Below are positions 53,648 through 62,690 of a DNA stretch of 64,000 nt, piece after piece (within the stretch, counting starts at the first letter, position 1; each line of letters starts with the position of its first letter). The stretch spans positions 24,173 through 88,172 of the forward strand of contig JASUTE010000004.1 in the NCBI GenBank assembly GCA_030445745.1, given 5' to 3'. The DNA comes from Candidatus Cloacimonadota bacterium. GTDB lineage: Bacteria > Cloacimonadota > Cloacimonadia > Cloacimonadales > TCS61. The notes beneath the pieces are model-generated. The model was not told the origin of the DNA. It did not search any database and worked only from the letters and a program-made list of their open reading frames with translations. The position numbers and the translations under genes are program-made.

Positions 53648-55912
53648 TTATTTCAACAACAAACACTTACTGGTTGCCTTGGTCTTGCCATCTACCTGCA
53701 GACGATATAAATATACACCCGATGCTACCGAGTTATTATTATCGTCTTTACCATTCCAAACTAAGCTGTGCTCACCTTGCTGTAGCGAATTTCTGCTTAA
53801 TGTTCTAATTTTTTGCCCTTTTGGATTATAAATATTCACTTTTACCTGAGAAGCTGGTTCGGGCAGTATAAAGGAGATATTAGTGCTGGGATTAAAGGGG
53901 TTGGGATGGTTAGCGAGTTGATAAACAGGGATCGCTACAGGATGATTAGTAGTTCCTACAAAGTCGGGGTCTACTTGGTAAATAGAAGAGAAATCGGGAC
54001 AAATTATCAACTCATCTGTAGATTCATAATAATCTATATTGACCAACTTATTTCTTAATGGAATATCTTCAAAATTTATCTCTTCCCAGTTGTTCCCATC
54101 ATCTTGTGTTACAAAAAGATGAGGAGCAAGCCCATTATAATTGAACCTGTTGCTAGGAGACATAAAGATTGTGCCTGGTTGGTTTGAACGCAACTCAAAA
54201 TCTATAACGCGATAATCGTAGGAAATGTCTTGGATACAATCTTCGTAGTCAACAAAATCTTGGGTGCGAAATAGTTCATCGCGAGATACTTCTAAGGAAT
54301 GATTGGAAGTATTTATATAAAAATTATGAGTTTGTGGTTGGTAAGCAAATCCCCCGTAGGTTCTATTGGGAAGCTGAAATACTGTTTCCCAGGTTAACCC
54401 CAGATCTTCTGTTTTAACTATTCCTCTGTATACAGCACGAGCATAATAAGTATTATCCACTTTTATTAAATCATACAGAGAGATACTTTCCTCTCCCTGG
54501 TTTTCATCCGTTTGCAATATTTTAGTCCAGGTTTGACCTCTATCTTCGCTTCGATATATAAACGAAATGCTATTGTATGCATTCACAGAAGATTGTTTGC
54601 CGCTGATAACCAAAATTTGATCTGTTAAAAATTGTACATTGCCAATTAACTGCCTGTGATCTTCCTCGATACCATTATTAGAAGGTTGCCAGGTATTACC
54701 TCCATCTTCAGAAATGTATATTCCTTTTCTTATAGAACTGGCTATGCAGAAGCTACTGTCATAAGGAGATTGGGCAAAATCAAAAATATTATATACAGAA
54801 TCTACTCTTGTCCATGTTTGCATATTACTATCTTTTCTAAATAGCAAGGAACTACCACAAAATTTTGTGGAATTGTCTGCAGGTGGTTTGTTACAAAAAA
54901 AAATGTGCTGTCCATAAATATCAATAGGATTTATATTAGTTGTTTCATTTGTAATAGCATTGAATTTAAAAATCCCAGCACTGAAACTAAGGAAAATTAT
55001 ATCTTCTTGGTAAGAATCTATGTATAAACCGTTATTTTCGATGGCAAAATCATCTCCCATTTTTATCCAGTTACTGTTTTCCAAATCTAATTTATATACC
55101 CCAAAATCTCTGTTTTCACTTTCGGCGCGGCCTGCATTCATATATATTCCAGTTGAATGTTTTTCCAAATCGCTGGGGAAGTTAAAATTGTAGCCAAAAG
55201 TTATATTCTGCCAGCTCACACCACCATCATAGGTAATAAAAACTCGATCATTTATATTTGTTTCAGTTGTCCCACCAATAATATAAGTTGAATCGTCAAT
55301 AGTAATCGCTGAGAGTATTGCAAAATCTGTATTTTGGAAATAAGCGTTATTCTCTTCTATCCAGGTTTTGCCTTTATCGTAACTTTTATATAGATTTTGA
55401 TTGTTTATTAATAAGATAAAATTGGTGTCTGTATTGTAAGCAAGTATCTGACACCAGAGAAAAGTAGGTAAAGCTGACCAACTAGAACCATTGTTTTCGC
55501 TTCTATACCACATATTAAATCCCATCTGAGCAAATACAATCTCTGGTTCTGGTTCATAAATATGCAAGGTTAATGGTGAACCAGCTTGGCTTAAGCCATT
55601 CTCTGTTATGCTCCAACTTTGTCCTCCATCCAGTGATCTGTATAAATGTTCGTTAGTGCCTATGAAAACTGTGTTATTATAAGCTGTTAAAGATTGTATT
55701 TCTTCATTAACGCTACAACTAAATTGCATCTCTTGCCATTGCTCGTCTTGGGTAACTTTATATACTTTCTCATTTCTACTAGACACATACATATTGCCTG
55801 TGATATCATCTACTGCCATGTACCAGCCAGATATTCCGCTAGGGCCAACTTGTTGTATAGACCATAACGCTGTAAATAATAGGGAACAAATGAGTATATT
55901 TATTATTTTCAT
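53648..55912 (-). CDS. Secreted sialidase-like beta-propeller protein with FCB C-terminal module
   Basis: A 754-residue exported protein with a signal peptide (1-18). About ten repeats carry the sortilin/BNR-type Asp-box SxDxGxxW, for example RSLDGGQSWS, RSENNGSSWS, ISEDGGNTWQ, RSEDRGQTWT and VTQDDGNNWEE, implying a large propeller. The last about 85 residues, from NHPNPFNPSTNISFILPEPA to GVYLYRLQVDGKTK, form a FlgD-like Ig domain typical of FCB surface proteins. I chose ATG 55912 with GGAGG at 9 bases; a TTG at 55921 overlaps that site. A duplicated promoter (55990-56017) precedes it. Confidence 0.85.
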   Translation of the reverse strand: MKIINILICSLLFTALWSIQQVGPSGISGWYMAVDDITGNMYVSSRNEKVYKVTQDEQWQEMQFSCSVNEEIQSLTAYNNTVFIGTNEHLYRSLDGGQSWSITENGLSQAGSPLTLHIYEPEPEIVFAQMGFNMWYRSENNGSSWSALPTFLWCQILAYNTDTNFILLINNQNLYKSYDKGKTWIEENNAYFQNTDFAILSAITIDDSTYIIGGTTETNINDRVFITYDGGVSWQNITFGYNFNFPSDLEKHSTGIYMNAGRAESENRDFGVYKLDLENSNWIKMGDDFAIENNGLYIDSYQEDIIFLSFSAGIFKFNAITNETTNINPIDIYGQHIFFCNKPPADNSTKFCGSSLLFRKDSNMQTWTRVDSVYNIFDFAQSPYDSSFCIASSIRKGIYISEDGGNTWQPSNNGIEEDHRQLIGNVQFLTDQILVISGKQSSVNAYNSISFIYRSEDRGQTWTKILQTDENQGEESISLYDLIKVDNTYYARAVYRGIVKTEDLGLTWETVFQLPNRTYGGFAYQPQTHNFYINTSNHSLEVSRDELFRTQDFVDYEDCIQDISYDYRVIDFELRSNQPGTIFMSPSNRFNYNGLAPHLFVTQDDGNNWEEINFEDIPLRNKLVNIDYYESTDELIICPDFSSIYQVDPDFVGTTNHPVAIPVYQLANHPNPFNPSTNISFILPEPASQVKVNIYNPKGQKIRTLSRNSLQQGEHSLVWNGKDDNNNSVASGVYLYRLQVDGKTKATSKCLLLK
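53654..53911. repeat. Duplicated C-terminal module, copy 1
   Basis: This 258-base stretch is nearly identical to 56058-56315 in the neighbouring gene. Long runs match exactly, such as TTACCATTCCAAA and the block around AAGCTGTGCTCACC. It encodes the last about 86 residues of both secreted proteins. DNA identity far above that of the rest of the genes points to conversion or recent duplication. Confidence 0.9.
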
Positions 55913-55960
55913 TTTCTTCAACCTCCAAAATAAGGGAGATGGGAATTTCCCATTTTTTAA

Positions 55961-56021
55961 AATTTCAATCCAATAAAATCTACACTCGGATTATTAGTTT
56001 TGTAATTTATGTGTCAAATAT
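55961..56021 (-). repeat. Duplicated 61-base promoter module, copy 1
   Basis: Matches 58948-59008 at 60 of 61 positions. It contains a TTGACA and AATAAT promoter on the minus strand, upstream of the 53648-55912 gene. Confidence 0.9.
55990..56017 (-). promoter_or_regulatory. Promoter of the BNR propeller gene
   Basis: On the minus strand TTGACA (complement of 56012-56017) and AATAAT (complement of 55990-55995) are separated by 16 bases, with an AT-rich stretch upstream. It gives a leader of about 70 bases. The same spacing and sequence occur at 58977-59004. Confidence 0.65.
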
Positions 56022-56051
56022 ATTTTAGATTTAAATAAATATGAAGTTTCC

Positions 56052-58286
56052 CTACTTCAACAACAAACATTTACTGGTTGCCTTGGTCTTGCCATCTACC
56101 TGCAGGCGATATAGATATACGCCCGAAGCTACTGAGTTATTTTCATGGTCTTTACCATTCCAAATTAAGCTGTGCTCACCTTGCTGTAGCGAATTTCTGC
56201 TTAATGTTCTAATTTTTTGCCCTTTTAGGTTATAAATATTCACTTTTACCTGAGAAGCTGGTTCGGGCAGTATAAAGGAGATGGTAGTGCTGGGATTAAA
56301 GGGATTGGGATGGTTTTGCAAGGTAAGCTCATAACTAGGTACCTCGTTTGGTTGATTAGCAGTAAGAGTAATATTATATTCATCTAATTGGTATCTTCCT
56401 ACTACATATAATTTATTTCTTTCAGGGAGCATAATATTATCGGTAACATCGATACCAAAATCGTAATCGCCAATAAATTCGATGGAATCATTTTGCCATG
56501 TATAAAAGACAACTTCTGTTTCATAGATATCTTCATCTTTACCCCATAAAAAATTACCAATGGGTTTGATTATATTCTCACTGGTTAGTTCATCTAGGCT
56601 TTCCAGTGTGTTTGGATATGTGTATTGGCATAAGCAATATTGATCTGGCTGTAAACTATTATATTTGGCTAGAAATAATTTATCTGCTTCTAATATATAC
56701 ATCCTATTATAGATGCTTTCGCCGATATTTAGTTGAAAATTTGCTATTTCTGAAAATGGTGGTGTGTTTTCGCGTACACTTGTATATTTCAAATCACCTT
56801 GTTCATAAGAAATAAAAATGTTATTAGAAAATGTCTCGTCCGGTTTTTGTAATAGAGAGGGATCTTCACCTAAATAAATATCTTGCACATACTCTATAGT
56901 GTAATCAGGTAAGATTTCATAAACTTCCAAATCATCCGCACTATTACGTAAAAAAAGATAGTTGTTTTCTAAGTAAACATAGTAACAGTAACTACTCATT
57001 TGGATTTCATTCTCTAAAATAATTTCCTCTTCATTACAGCTATAAAGCCGCAGGTAATTTACCCCAATTTCTGGATTTGTCATATAGCAAATATAATCTT
57101 CGTTACTGGCAACATATCCAAGTCCATAAAAGGCAGGCTCCATTTTGTGTACTTGGGGGCTGTCTTCATTGGAATTAAAATAGCGATATTGAGGGAAATT
57201 ATTGTATATCAAAAAGGGCTCGCTATATGTATTAAATAAATTAAACATTCCTCCCGAGCCATATTCATCTATCACTTCTATTTGGGGAAGCATGGTTGCA
57301 TCCATCTGGGCTATATTTCCCCAATGACTTACGGTGTATAGGTAGGAAGAGTAGGGGATAAAATTATTTTTTTGAACTGAACCACTGGTCTTAAGTTCGG
57401 TTTTTCTGGCGATAAATTGCGGGTTTGCCGGATCGCTAATATCGTAAAACCAAAAATAATTATTGCCATCGTTGAATATAAGCATATCTTCATAGATTCT
57501 GCAGCTTGGTATATAATAATAATCGTATTGAGGAATATTATCAACTCTACCGACTATTTGCATGTCGGTGAAATCGCTTATGTCCACAATCACAATATCA
57601 TCTGATCTGCAAACATAAAGCAGATTGTTGTGCACATAATAGTAATAGATAAATTGCAGGTCTCCTATTATTGAAAAATCTACCTCTACTGGCTCTAAGG
57701 GATTACTGATATCCCAAACACAAAGAGCTCCTTCATCGGTGGCGGCATTTAGCATATTGAATATTAAGTAATTTCCTATTAAGGTATATTGTGCTCCAAC
57801 TTCCAGGGTGGTTATGGTTTCCAGGGTTTCTTTATCTACCAGTGTTGCCAAGGTGCTGCCACTTTTGCTATAGAGTATGTAGTCTTCATTTACTTTCATA
57901 TTCATAATAACAGGAGTATTAACCAACAAAGAATCAACCTTTATCATTTCATTCCCGGAAATATCAATAATGCTGATTTTAGAAGAATTATCACCATATT
58001 CAGCTTCTGCTAAATATAGTAAATTGTCAAATATTTGAGCTTTAGAGAAATCGAAAATTTTTATTCTGGAATTTAAATTTAAACTGCCATCTGTATCTAT
58101 ATTATATTCTTCTATGCCTCCCCTAGCACTTATATAAATTTTATTATTTTTTTTTAAAAAACTTGAAAATCTATACTCTGCCACCTGGTCTATAGTTTGC
58201 ACATATTCAAAATCTATAGATTGGGCATAGAATGAAATTGAAAATATGGTTAATATAAGTAATAAAAATTTGCTTTTATTTCGCAT
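56052..58286 (-). CDS. Secreted LVIVD-like beta-propeller protein with FCB C-terminal module
   Basis: A 744-residue exported protein with a signal peptide (SKFLLLILTIFSISFYAQS). Repeats such as SIIDISGNEMIKVDSLLV, CVWDISNPLEPVEVD, IVDISDFTDMQIVGRVDN and FYDISDPANPQFIAR have the LVIVD pattern of surface propellers that read D-I-S-NP. The C-terminal about 85 residues are almost identical to those of the neighbouring protein (HPNPFNPSTTISFILPEPA). AGGAGGT precedes the ATG at 58286. It probably follows the small secreted protein gene in one transcript. Confidence 0.85.
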   Translation of the reverse strand: MRNKSKFLLLILTIFSISFYAQSIDFEYVQTIDQVAEYRFSSFLKKNNKIYISARGGIEEYNIDTDGSLNLNSRIKIFDFSKAQIFDNLLYLAEAEYGDNSSKISIIDISGNEMIKVDSLLVNTPVIMNMKVNEDYILYSKSGSTLATLVDKETLETITTLEVGAQYTLIGNYLIFNMLNAATDEGALCVWDISNPLEPVEVDFSIIGDLQFIYYYYVHNNLLYVCRSDDIVIVDISDFTDMQIVGRVDNIPQYDYYYIPSCRIYEDMLIFNDGNNYFWFYDISDPANPQFIARKTELKTSGSVQKNNFIPYSSYLYTVSHWGNIAQMDATMLPQIEVIDEYGSGGMFNLFNTYSEPFLIYNNFPQYRYFNSNEDSPQVHKMEPAFYGLGYVASNEDYICYMTNPEIGVNYLRLYSCNEEEIILENEIQMSSYCYYVYLENNYLFLRNSADDLEVYEILPDYTIEYVQDIYLGEDPSLLQKPDETFSNNIFISYEQGDLKYTSVRENTPPFSEIANFQLNIGESIYNRMYILEADKLFLAKYNSLQPDQYCLCQYTYPNTLESLDELTSENIIKPIGNFLWGKDEDIYETEVVFYTWQNDSIEFIGDYDFGIDVTDNIMLPERNKLYVVGRYQLDEYNITLTANQPNEVPSYELTLQNHPNPFNPSTTISFILPEPASQVKVNIYNLKGQKIRTLSRNSLQQGEHSLIWNGKDHENNSVASGVYLYRLQVDGKTKATSKCLLLK
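56058..56315. repeat. Duplicated C-terminal module, copy 2
   Basis: Partner of 53654-53911. Differences are scattered single bases, most of them silent or conservative (for example DDNNNS versus DHENNS in the encoded protein). Confidence 0.9.
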
Positions 58287-58343
58287 TTGTTTTACCTCCT
58301 AGAATATAATGGCAGCCCGAACAAGTTCGGACTGACGGGTTAG

Positions 58344-58742
58344 TTAGAATGCTTGATACCACTGTATATCTACTCTTTCGATACCATCATAGTAACTTAC
58401 ATACATGCTGCCACGGAAATAAACTCTTATTTCATCGCAATATTCATAATTATGATATTGATCAGAAAAATTATAAGAATAATGTCCGAGATTATCTGTA
58501 CTAAATCCAGATGGGGTTACGGCAAATACTCCACCACCATGCTCGTCATCATAGATAAGTTTAACTGTAATTGGTTCATTAGCAGCAGGGACCCACTCTT
58601 TTTGGACATAGTCCCATACTTCAACAGTACCTTGGATATTCGAGGCAGTATCTCTATCACTTTCGTTAAATATAATTTGTTCAGCATTTAAACTTATGAC
58701 GGTTAGCATAAGCATGGCTAAGATTATTGTTAATTTTTTCAT
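58344..58742 (-). CDS. Small secreted protein, unknown
   Basis: A 132-residue protein with a signal peptide (MKKLTIILAMLMLTVISLNA). The mature part is beta-rich with TVEVWDYVQKEWVPAANEPITV and GFSTDNLGHYSYNFSDQYH, reminiscent of a carboxypeptidase-regulatory-like or Ig-type domain. It has two acidic DDEHGGG and DRDT loops. I chose ATG 58742, which has AAGGAG six bases upstream; an ATG five codons earlier lies inside that site. A long leader with a 13-base G tract separates it from its likely promoter. Confidence 0.7.
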   Translation of the reverse strand: MKKLTIILAMLMLTVISLNAEQIIFNESDRDTASNIQGTVEVWDYVQKEWVPAANEPITVKLIYDDEHGGGVFAVTPSGFSTDNLGHYSYNFSDQYHNYEYCDEIRVYFRGSMYVSYYDGIERVDIQWYQAF

Positions 58743-58864
58743 CTTTTTCTCCTTCATAGTTTTTTTTCGATCACAATCCCGCTCATGCTATGTTTTAGCT
58801 CCCTGCAAAGGTAGCAGAGAGCTTGCTAAAATGAACTTATTTTTACACCTTAATATTTTGCTAG

Positions 58865-58933
58865 TTAATAAAATAATGGGGGGGGGGGGGTAACTTTGAT
58901 GTATGCTAAGTATTGTAAATCAGATTTTTTCAT
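58865..58933 (-). pseudogene. Short frame with homopolymer tract, probable decayed gene start
   Basis: ATG at 58933 has an excellent ribosome site (AAAGGGGGAAAAG). It reads MKKSDLQYLAYIKVT, then four prolines from the C tract (13 C on this strand), then LFY and stop. The first 30 bases resemble the start of the downstream secreted gene (ATGAAAAAAT then TTACAATA-CTTAGCAT versus TAACAATAATCTTAGCCAT), so it looks like a remnant of a paralogous gene rather than a working leader peptide. Confidence 0.45.
58878..58890. repeat. 13-base G homopolymer
   Basis: Thirteen G residues in an AT-rich spacer, inside the leader between the duplicated promoter and the small secreted protein gene. Such tracts slip readily. 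Confidence 0.95.
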
Positions 58934-58947
58934 CTTTTCCCCCTTTA

Positions 58948-59008
58948 AATTTCAATCCAATAAAATCTACACTCGAATTATTAGTTTTGTAATTTATGTG
59001 TCAAATAT
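58948..59008 (-). repeat. Duplicated 61-base promoter module, copy 2
   Basis: Matches 55961-56021 at 60 of 61 positions, in the same orientation, 3 kb away. Confidence 0.9.
58977..59004 (-). promoter_or_regulatory. Promoter of the small secreted protein operon
   Basis: TTGACA (complement of 58999-59004) and AATAAT (complement of 58977-58982), 16 bases apart, identical to the promoter at 55990-56017. It faces the 58344-58742 and 56052-58286 genes. Confidence 0.65.
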
Positions 59009-59039
59009 TTTTTGTGAAATAATGTGGTACTAGCGCTCG

Positions 59040-59265
59040 CTATTTACTAAGAACTACAATTTCTTCCAAATAGCGTTTGCTTGCTGTTATTTCGGAAATT
59101 ACTTGCTGGAAAATGTGGCCAGGATATTGGCTTTTACACTACTACCCAAACCCTCGGAAAGCTCGGCGATAAGCCGGTTATTGTCTACGCTTGAAAATGA
59201 TGCGATCACGCAAAGTTCTTCCGAAAATTTTGAACTTTGCCAACATCGAAGAAAAGCTTACTCAT
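59040..59265 (-). pseudogene. Fragment of SpoIIE-type phosphatase of hydrogenase loci
   Basis: The coding sense is broken by at least two frame changes. It starts MSKLFFDVGKVQ (ATG 59265), shifts to SEELCVIASFSSVDNNRLIAELSEGLGSSVKANILATFSSK (read in parts), then shifts again to VISEITASKRYLEEIVVLSK and stop. The stretch EGLGSSVKANILATFSSK is very close to the DGLGSGVKANILATLTSK of SpoIIE-like serine phosphatases that sit beside [FeFe]-hydrogenase regulators and Rex (from memory). The catalytic Asp and CGD motif appear lost. The rest of the gene is absent. Confidence 0.7.
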
Positions 59266-59661
59266 CTATTTCGTTGTTCTCTATTATCATTAAGTTAAGA
59301 AGTAAAATCTTGGATTCTGAAGTGGTTTCACCCAAAAGGCTGATAATTTGCTGAGCTACTAGCATCTGTTTATCGATAACGTTTTTAGCTTTTTCCACTA
59401 TTTTATCTTTCATTTCCCGCTTTTGCTCACGATTGAGAAAATGGTCGGTAATATCAACGAAGAAGTACGCATACAGGTTTTCATCTTCCAATTTGAGGGT
59501 GAGAGGGTGTAAATTTACCAGATTTTGTCTGTTCTTTTATTTGGGAATATTGATCGGATTTCTGCATTTGGGAAAAAAGGTACGCCCAGAACTTCATTTA
59601 CATTTTTGCCGGCAATAGTGGTATTAAGGCAAATATTTTCAAGAAAGTTCTGTTGAATTTT
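59258..59661 (-). pseudogene. C-terminal PAS remnant of an [FeFe]-hydrogenase-like protein
   Basis: One frame reads NFLENICLNTTIAGKNVNEVLG and PFFPNAEIRSIFPN; after a one-base shift near 59530-59545 another reads NLVNLHPLTLKLEDENLYAYFFVDIT, and on through EKAKNVIDKQMLVAQQII and SLLGETTSESKILLLNLM. The VDIT, KAxxVIxKQMxVAQxIxSLLGETTxExK pattern is that of the C-terminal PAS region of hydrogenase-like sensor proteins found with Rex in anaerobes (from memory). The N-terminal ferredoxin and H-cluster domains are missing, so this is a truncated relic next to rex. Confidence 0.65.
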
Positions 59662-59706
59662 ACTATTTTAAGGTTAAAATTACTAATCCGTTAGTGACAT
59701 TTTCAA

Positions 59707-60351
59707 TTATTTTTTTCTGCTAGCTTTTTCTAGCTCGTGCAATTTCCTTAATAACACGGCCAAACTGGGGTAGATGTCCACATTTTCCACAATGATGTCG
59801 GCAGGCACGCTCAATTTTATCGGCGTGAAGTTCCAAATAGCTTTTATTCCATTTTTCACCATAAGATCGGTAATTTTTTGTGCTACTTCACTGGTGGTGG
59901 TTATTATACCTATTCTTACATCCATCTTTTCGGCAAAATAGGAAAACCTGTCGATATTGTATATTTTAACGCTGGCGATATTTTTTCCAATTTTCTCAGG
60001 ATTTTTATCAAATGCAGCGACAATTTGGAACCCAGCTTTTACGAAACCTTGGTAGTGCAAAATAGCTGTTCCTAAATGGCCTGCACCCACCAAAAAAGCA
60101 TAGGAAATTTCATCCCAATAAATAAACTTGGTAATAGCTTTTATCAGGTCGTCTACCTTATGCCCAACTTTAGGAATACCACGCACGCCGGTTAGAGCCA
60201 GATCTTTTCTTACTTGGGTGTGATGGACTCCCAATCTGCGTGCTATTTCTGAAGCTGAAGTATATTTTTCACCTCTCTTCTGCAGTGTTTTAAGAAACTG
60301 GATGTATTTGGGAAAACGTCTTAAGGTAAGATCGGAAACCGGTTTTTTCAT
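59707..60351 (-). CDS. rex: Redox-sensing transcriptional repressor Rex
   Basis: A 214-residue repressor. The winged helix (about 8-78) has TLRRFPKYIQFLKTL and SASEIARRLGVHHTQVRKDLAL. The NAD-binding Rossmann domain starts FLVGAGHLGTAILHY near residue 88 and contains AFDKNPEKIGK and IGIITTTSEVAQ. Rex senses the NADH/NAD ratio and represses fermentation, hydrogenase and alcohol-dehydrogenase genes. Here it is flanked by decayed pieces of exactly those gene types. No clear Rex operator (TTGTGAA-N4-TTCACAA) is seen near it. Confidence 0.95.
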   Translation of the reverse strand: MKKPVSDLTLRRFPKYIQFLKTLQKRGEKYTSASEIARRLGVHHTQVRKDLALTGVRGIPKVGHKVDDLIKAITKFIYWDEISYAFLVGAGHLGTAILHYQGFVKAGFQIVAAFDKNPEKIGKNIASVKIYNIDRFSYFAEKMDVRIGIITTTSEVAQKITDLMVKNGIKAIWNFTPIKLSVPADIIVENVDIYPSLAVLLRKLHELEKASRKK

Positions 60352-60506
60352 AATACCTCACTTCAAGATTTATCTTATCCTGTTTCCAAGCTACTGAACA
60401 AAATATGGCAGATAGCAGAACAGAATTTCAGAATCATATAGTATGCTTTACAGCAATCTATTTTCTGTCAATACCAAGTTCAAGTTTAGGAGTAACTTTC
60501 TCTACC
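60352..60506. other. Spacer upstream of rex
   Basis: No gene is seen. A TTGACA on the minus strand lies near 60464-60469 but no -10 at standard spacing follows, so the rex promoter is unassigned. Confidence 0.4.
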
Positions 60507-60719
60507 TTAGAAGGATCTTCTGTCACCAGGCTTGGGGGGCAGTGCGGGCGGCAGGTATTCTTGTACTAACTTTACAGTTTCTTTGGCTGTTAGTACCGAA
60601 AATGGAGAAGCTATCGAGGAGGTAGCTGCTTCAGTAACGTGATTCACAGCATCTACAGATACAGAGTGAGTTTGGGTTTCTGGCAATCCAACCATACAAC
60701 CTGGGTCAACGATGGCAAA
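60507..60719 (-). pseudogene. Fragment of an iron-containing alcohol dehydrogenase
   Basis: An open frame of about 70 codons without a real start reads FAIVDPGCMVGLPETQTHSV, then DAVNHVTEAATSS and ASPFSVLTAKETVKLVQEYLPPAL. This fits the middle of group III alcohol dehydrogenases (the VDPEL-x-LPPxxTAAxGxDALxHxxEA pattern, then NPxSDxLALEAIxLIxExLPxA). The preceding and following parts are missing and the frame is bounded by stops. It is a relic; the surrounding bases to 60851 contain no further gene. Confidence 0.5.
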
Positions 60720-60851
60720 TTATACATATTTATCGATAACTTTGTGTCTAATAAAAAAAGCGATCACCTTTCTTTTCAAATTATTTTCCTATTTTTCTTC
60801 TGGTGCTTGACAGCTGCAAGCTTGATTCAAAACTGGTAGCAAGGTTGAAAT

Positions 60852-62690
60852 ATGAACAAATTTGATGTAATTGTAGTAGGAGCTGGCCATGCTGGCATCG
60901 AAGCAGGTTTAGCTGCAGCTCGGATGGGAGCCAAAACTCTGGTTTTTGTGATTAAGCTAGAAAGTATTGGCCGGATGTCTTGCAATCCATCAGTAGGTGG
61001 GCCAGCCAAGGGTCACCTTGCGCGTGAGATAGATTGTGTAGGCGGCGAAATAGCCAAAGCAGCCGATATTACCGGAATCCAATTTAGAATGTTGAATAGG
61101 AAAAAGGGACCAGCAGTATGGGCACCACGCTCGCAGAACGATAGAAAAGCGTATTCTTCCTACATGCAAAAAGTTATGGAAGAGCAGGATAACCTATTTT
61201 TAGTAGAGGCAATAGTAGATGAACTGCTTTTAGATAAAAAAGGTACAGCTATAAGGGGAGTGAAGACATTTCTGGGTGAGGAATACTACGCACCCAGAGT
61301 AATTTTGGCAAATGGTACTTTTTTGCGCGGCTTGGTTCACATAGGCGATGTGCATTATAGTGCTGGTCGAGCAGGTGAACCGGCAGCCGAAAAGCTCTCT
61401 GCATCACTGCAGGAAGCTGGTCTGCGCTTAGCCAGGTTCAAAACAGGAACACCGCCACGAGTCGATTTGCGCACAGTGGACTTGGACAAAGTTAGTGAAC
61501 AACCCGGCGATGAAAATCCTGAAGGCTTTAGTTTTTACAGAGATATCAAGGTGAAAAATCTGGTGAGTTGCTTCCTTACTTTTACCAATCCCCAAACTCA
61601 TAAAATAATCCACGAAAACTTAAATAAATCATCTTTATATGGCGGCTACATTGATGGAGTAGGACCGCGTTATTGTCCCTCTATCGAAGACAAGGTAGTA
61701 AAATTCAGCAGTAAACCACAACACCAGGTTTTTATTGAACCTGAGGGGCTAAACACACATGAAGCTTATGTAAATGGTATTTCCAATAGTTTGCCACCAC
61801 AAGTGCAAAAGCAGCTGGTGGCTTCCATTCCGGGTTTGGAAAATGCCAGCATTATGCGTTATGGCTATGCTATAGAATATGATTATATAATTCCGGAAGA
61901 ATTGCGGATAACTATGGAAAGCAAGCGTATTTCCGGGTTGTATTTGGCTGGACAGATTAACGGAACTTCCGGCTACGAAGAAGCAGCTGCCCAGGGCTTG
62001 GCAGCAGGTATAAATGCAGTGCTATCACTCGATAAAAAAGATCCCGTTATCTTCGATCGTTCCAATTCCTATATTGGTGTACTTTTAGATGATTTGGTAA
62101 CCAAAGGAACCAATGAACCCTACCGTTTATTTACTTCCAGAGCTGAATATCGGTTATTCCTAAGGCAAGATAATGCAGATGAACGGCTTATGCCCCTTGG
62201 TTACAAGCTGGGGTTAGTTTCCGAGAAAAGATGGCAAAAATATCAGCAAGTACAACAGATCAAAGCGCGTGAACTGGATTTTTTAAGAAAAAATAATTGC
62301 CAGCTAGTGCCTGGTATGAAACACGCTACCAAGTTTGCTAACCTGCTAAAAAGGCCGGAGATAGAATTTAAAGATTTGACAAAATATGGATTTAAGTTAC
62401 CTAAAGACGTTACCGAGGATATTCAAAACAGAATTAGCTTAGAGATAAAATATGAAGGCTATTTAAAACGTCAACAGGAGCAGATAAATAAGTTCAAAAA
62501 CATGGAAGAGCATAAACTTCCCAGCGACATAAATTATATGCATATAGATTCAATAGCTTATGAAGCCAGGGAAAAACTACAAAAGATAAAGCCGGAATCA
62601 TTGGGGCAAGCTGCTAGAATTCCGGGAGTGAATCATACTGATATTACCGCTTTGATGGTGTATATGAAAAAGAATAAGAAAAAGATATGA
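60852..62690 (+). CDS. mnmG: tRNA uridine-5-carboxymethylaminomethyl modification enzyme MnmG
   Basis: A 612-residue FAD protein. The FAD-binding motif [20 protein letters not shown] is at residues 7-26, with [13 protein letters not shown] and [10 protein letters not shown], hallmark MnmG stretches; [18 protein letters not shown] closes the core. With MnmE it installs the cmnm5 group at wobble uridine 34. The stop overlaps the next ATG. A TTGACA box lies near 60807 without a good -10. Confidence 0.96.
   Translation: MNKFDVIVVGAGHAGIEAGLAAARMGAKTLVFVIKLESIGRMSCNPSVGGPAKGHLAREIDCVGGEIAKAADITGIQFRMLNRKKGPAVWAPRSQNDRKAYSSYMQKVMEEQDNLFLVEAIVDELLLDKKGTAIRGVKTFLGEEYYAPRVILANGTFLRGLVHIGDVHYSAGRAGEPAAEKLSASLQEAGLRLARFKTGTPPRVDLRTVDLDKVSEQPGDENPEGFSFYRDIKVKNLVSCFLTFTNPQTHKIIHENLNKSSLYGGYIDGVGPRYCPSIEDKVVKFSSKPQHQVFIEPEGLNTHEAYVNGISNSLPPQVQKQLVASIPGLENASIMRYGYAIEYDYIIPEELRITMESKRISGLYLAGQINGTSGYEEAAAQGLAAGINAVLSLDKKDPVIFDRSNSYIGVLLDDLVTKGTNEPYRLFTSRAEYRLFLRQDNADERLMPLGYKLGLVSEKRWQKYQQVQQIKARELDFLRKNNCQLVPGMKHATKFANLLKRPEIEFKDLTKYGFKLPKDVTEDIQNRISLEIKYEGYLKRQQEQINKFKNMEEHKLPSDINYMHIDSIAYEAREKLQKIKPESLGQAARIPGVNHTDITALMVYMKKNKKKI

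Noticed and set aside
58317..58330. CCGAAC/GTTCGG inverted repeat between the small secreted gene and the LVIVD gene as a terminator
   Set aside because: The loop would be two bases, there is no T run on the minus strand, and the genes look co-transcribed.
59258..59491. 77-codon open frame as an independent gene
   Set aside because: It has no ATG start or ribosome binding site, and upstream sense continues in another frame as one PAS-like domain. It is a relic, not a gene.
60507..60695. 62-codon open frame upstream of rex as an independent gene
   Set aside because: Its sequence matches only the middle of an alcohol dehydrogenase and lacks both ends, so it was treated as a fragment.
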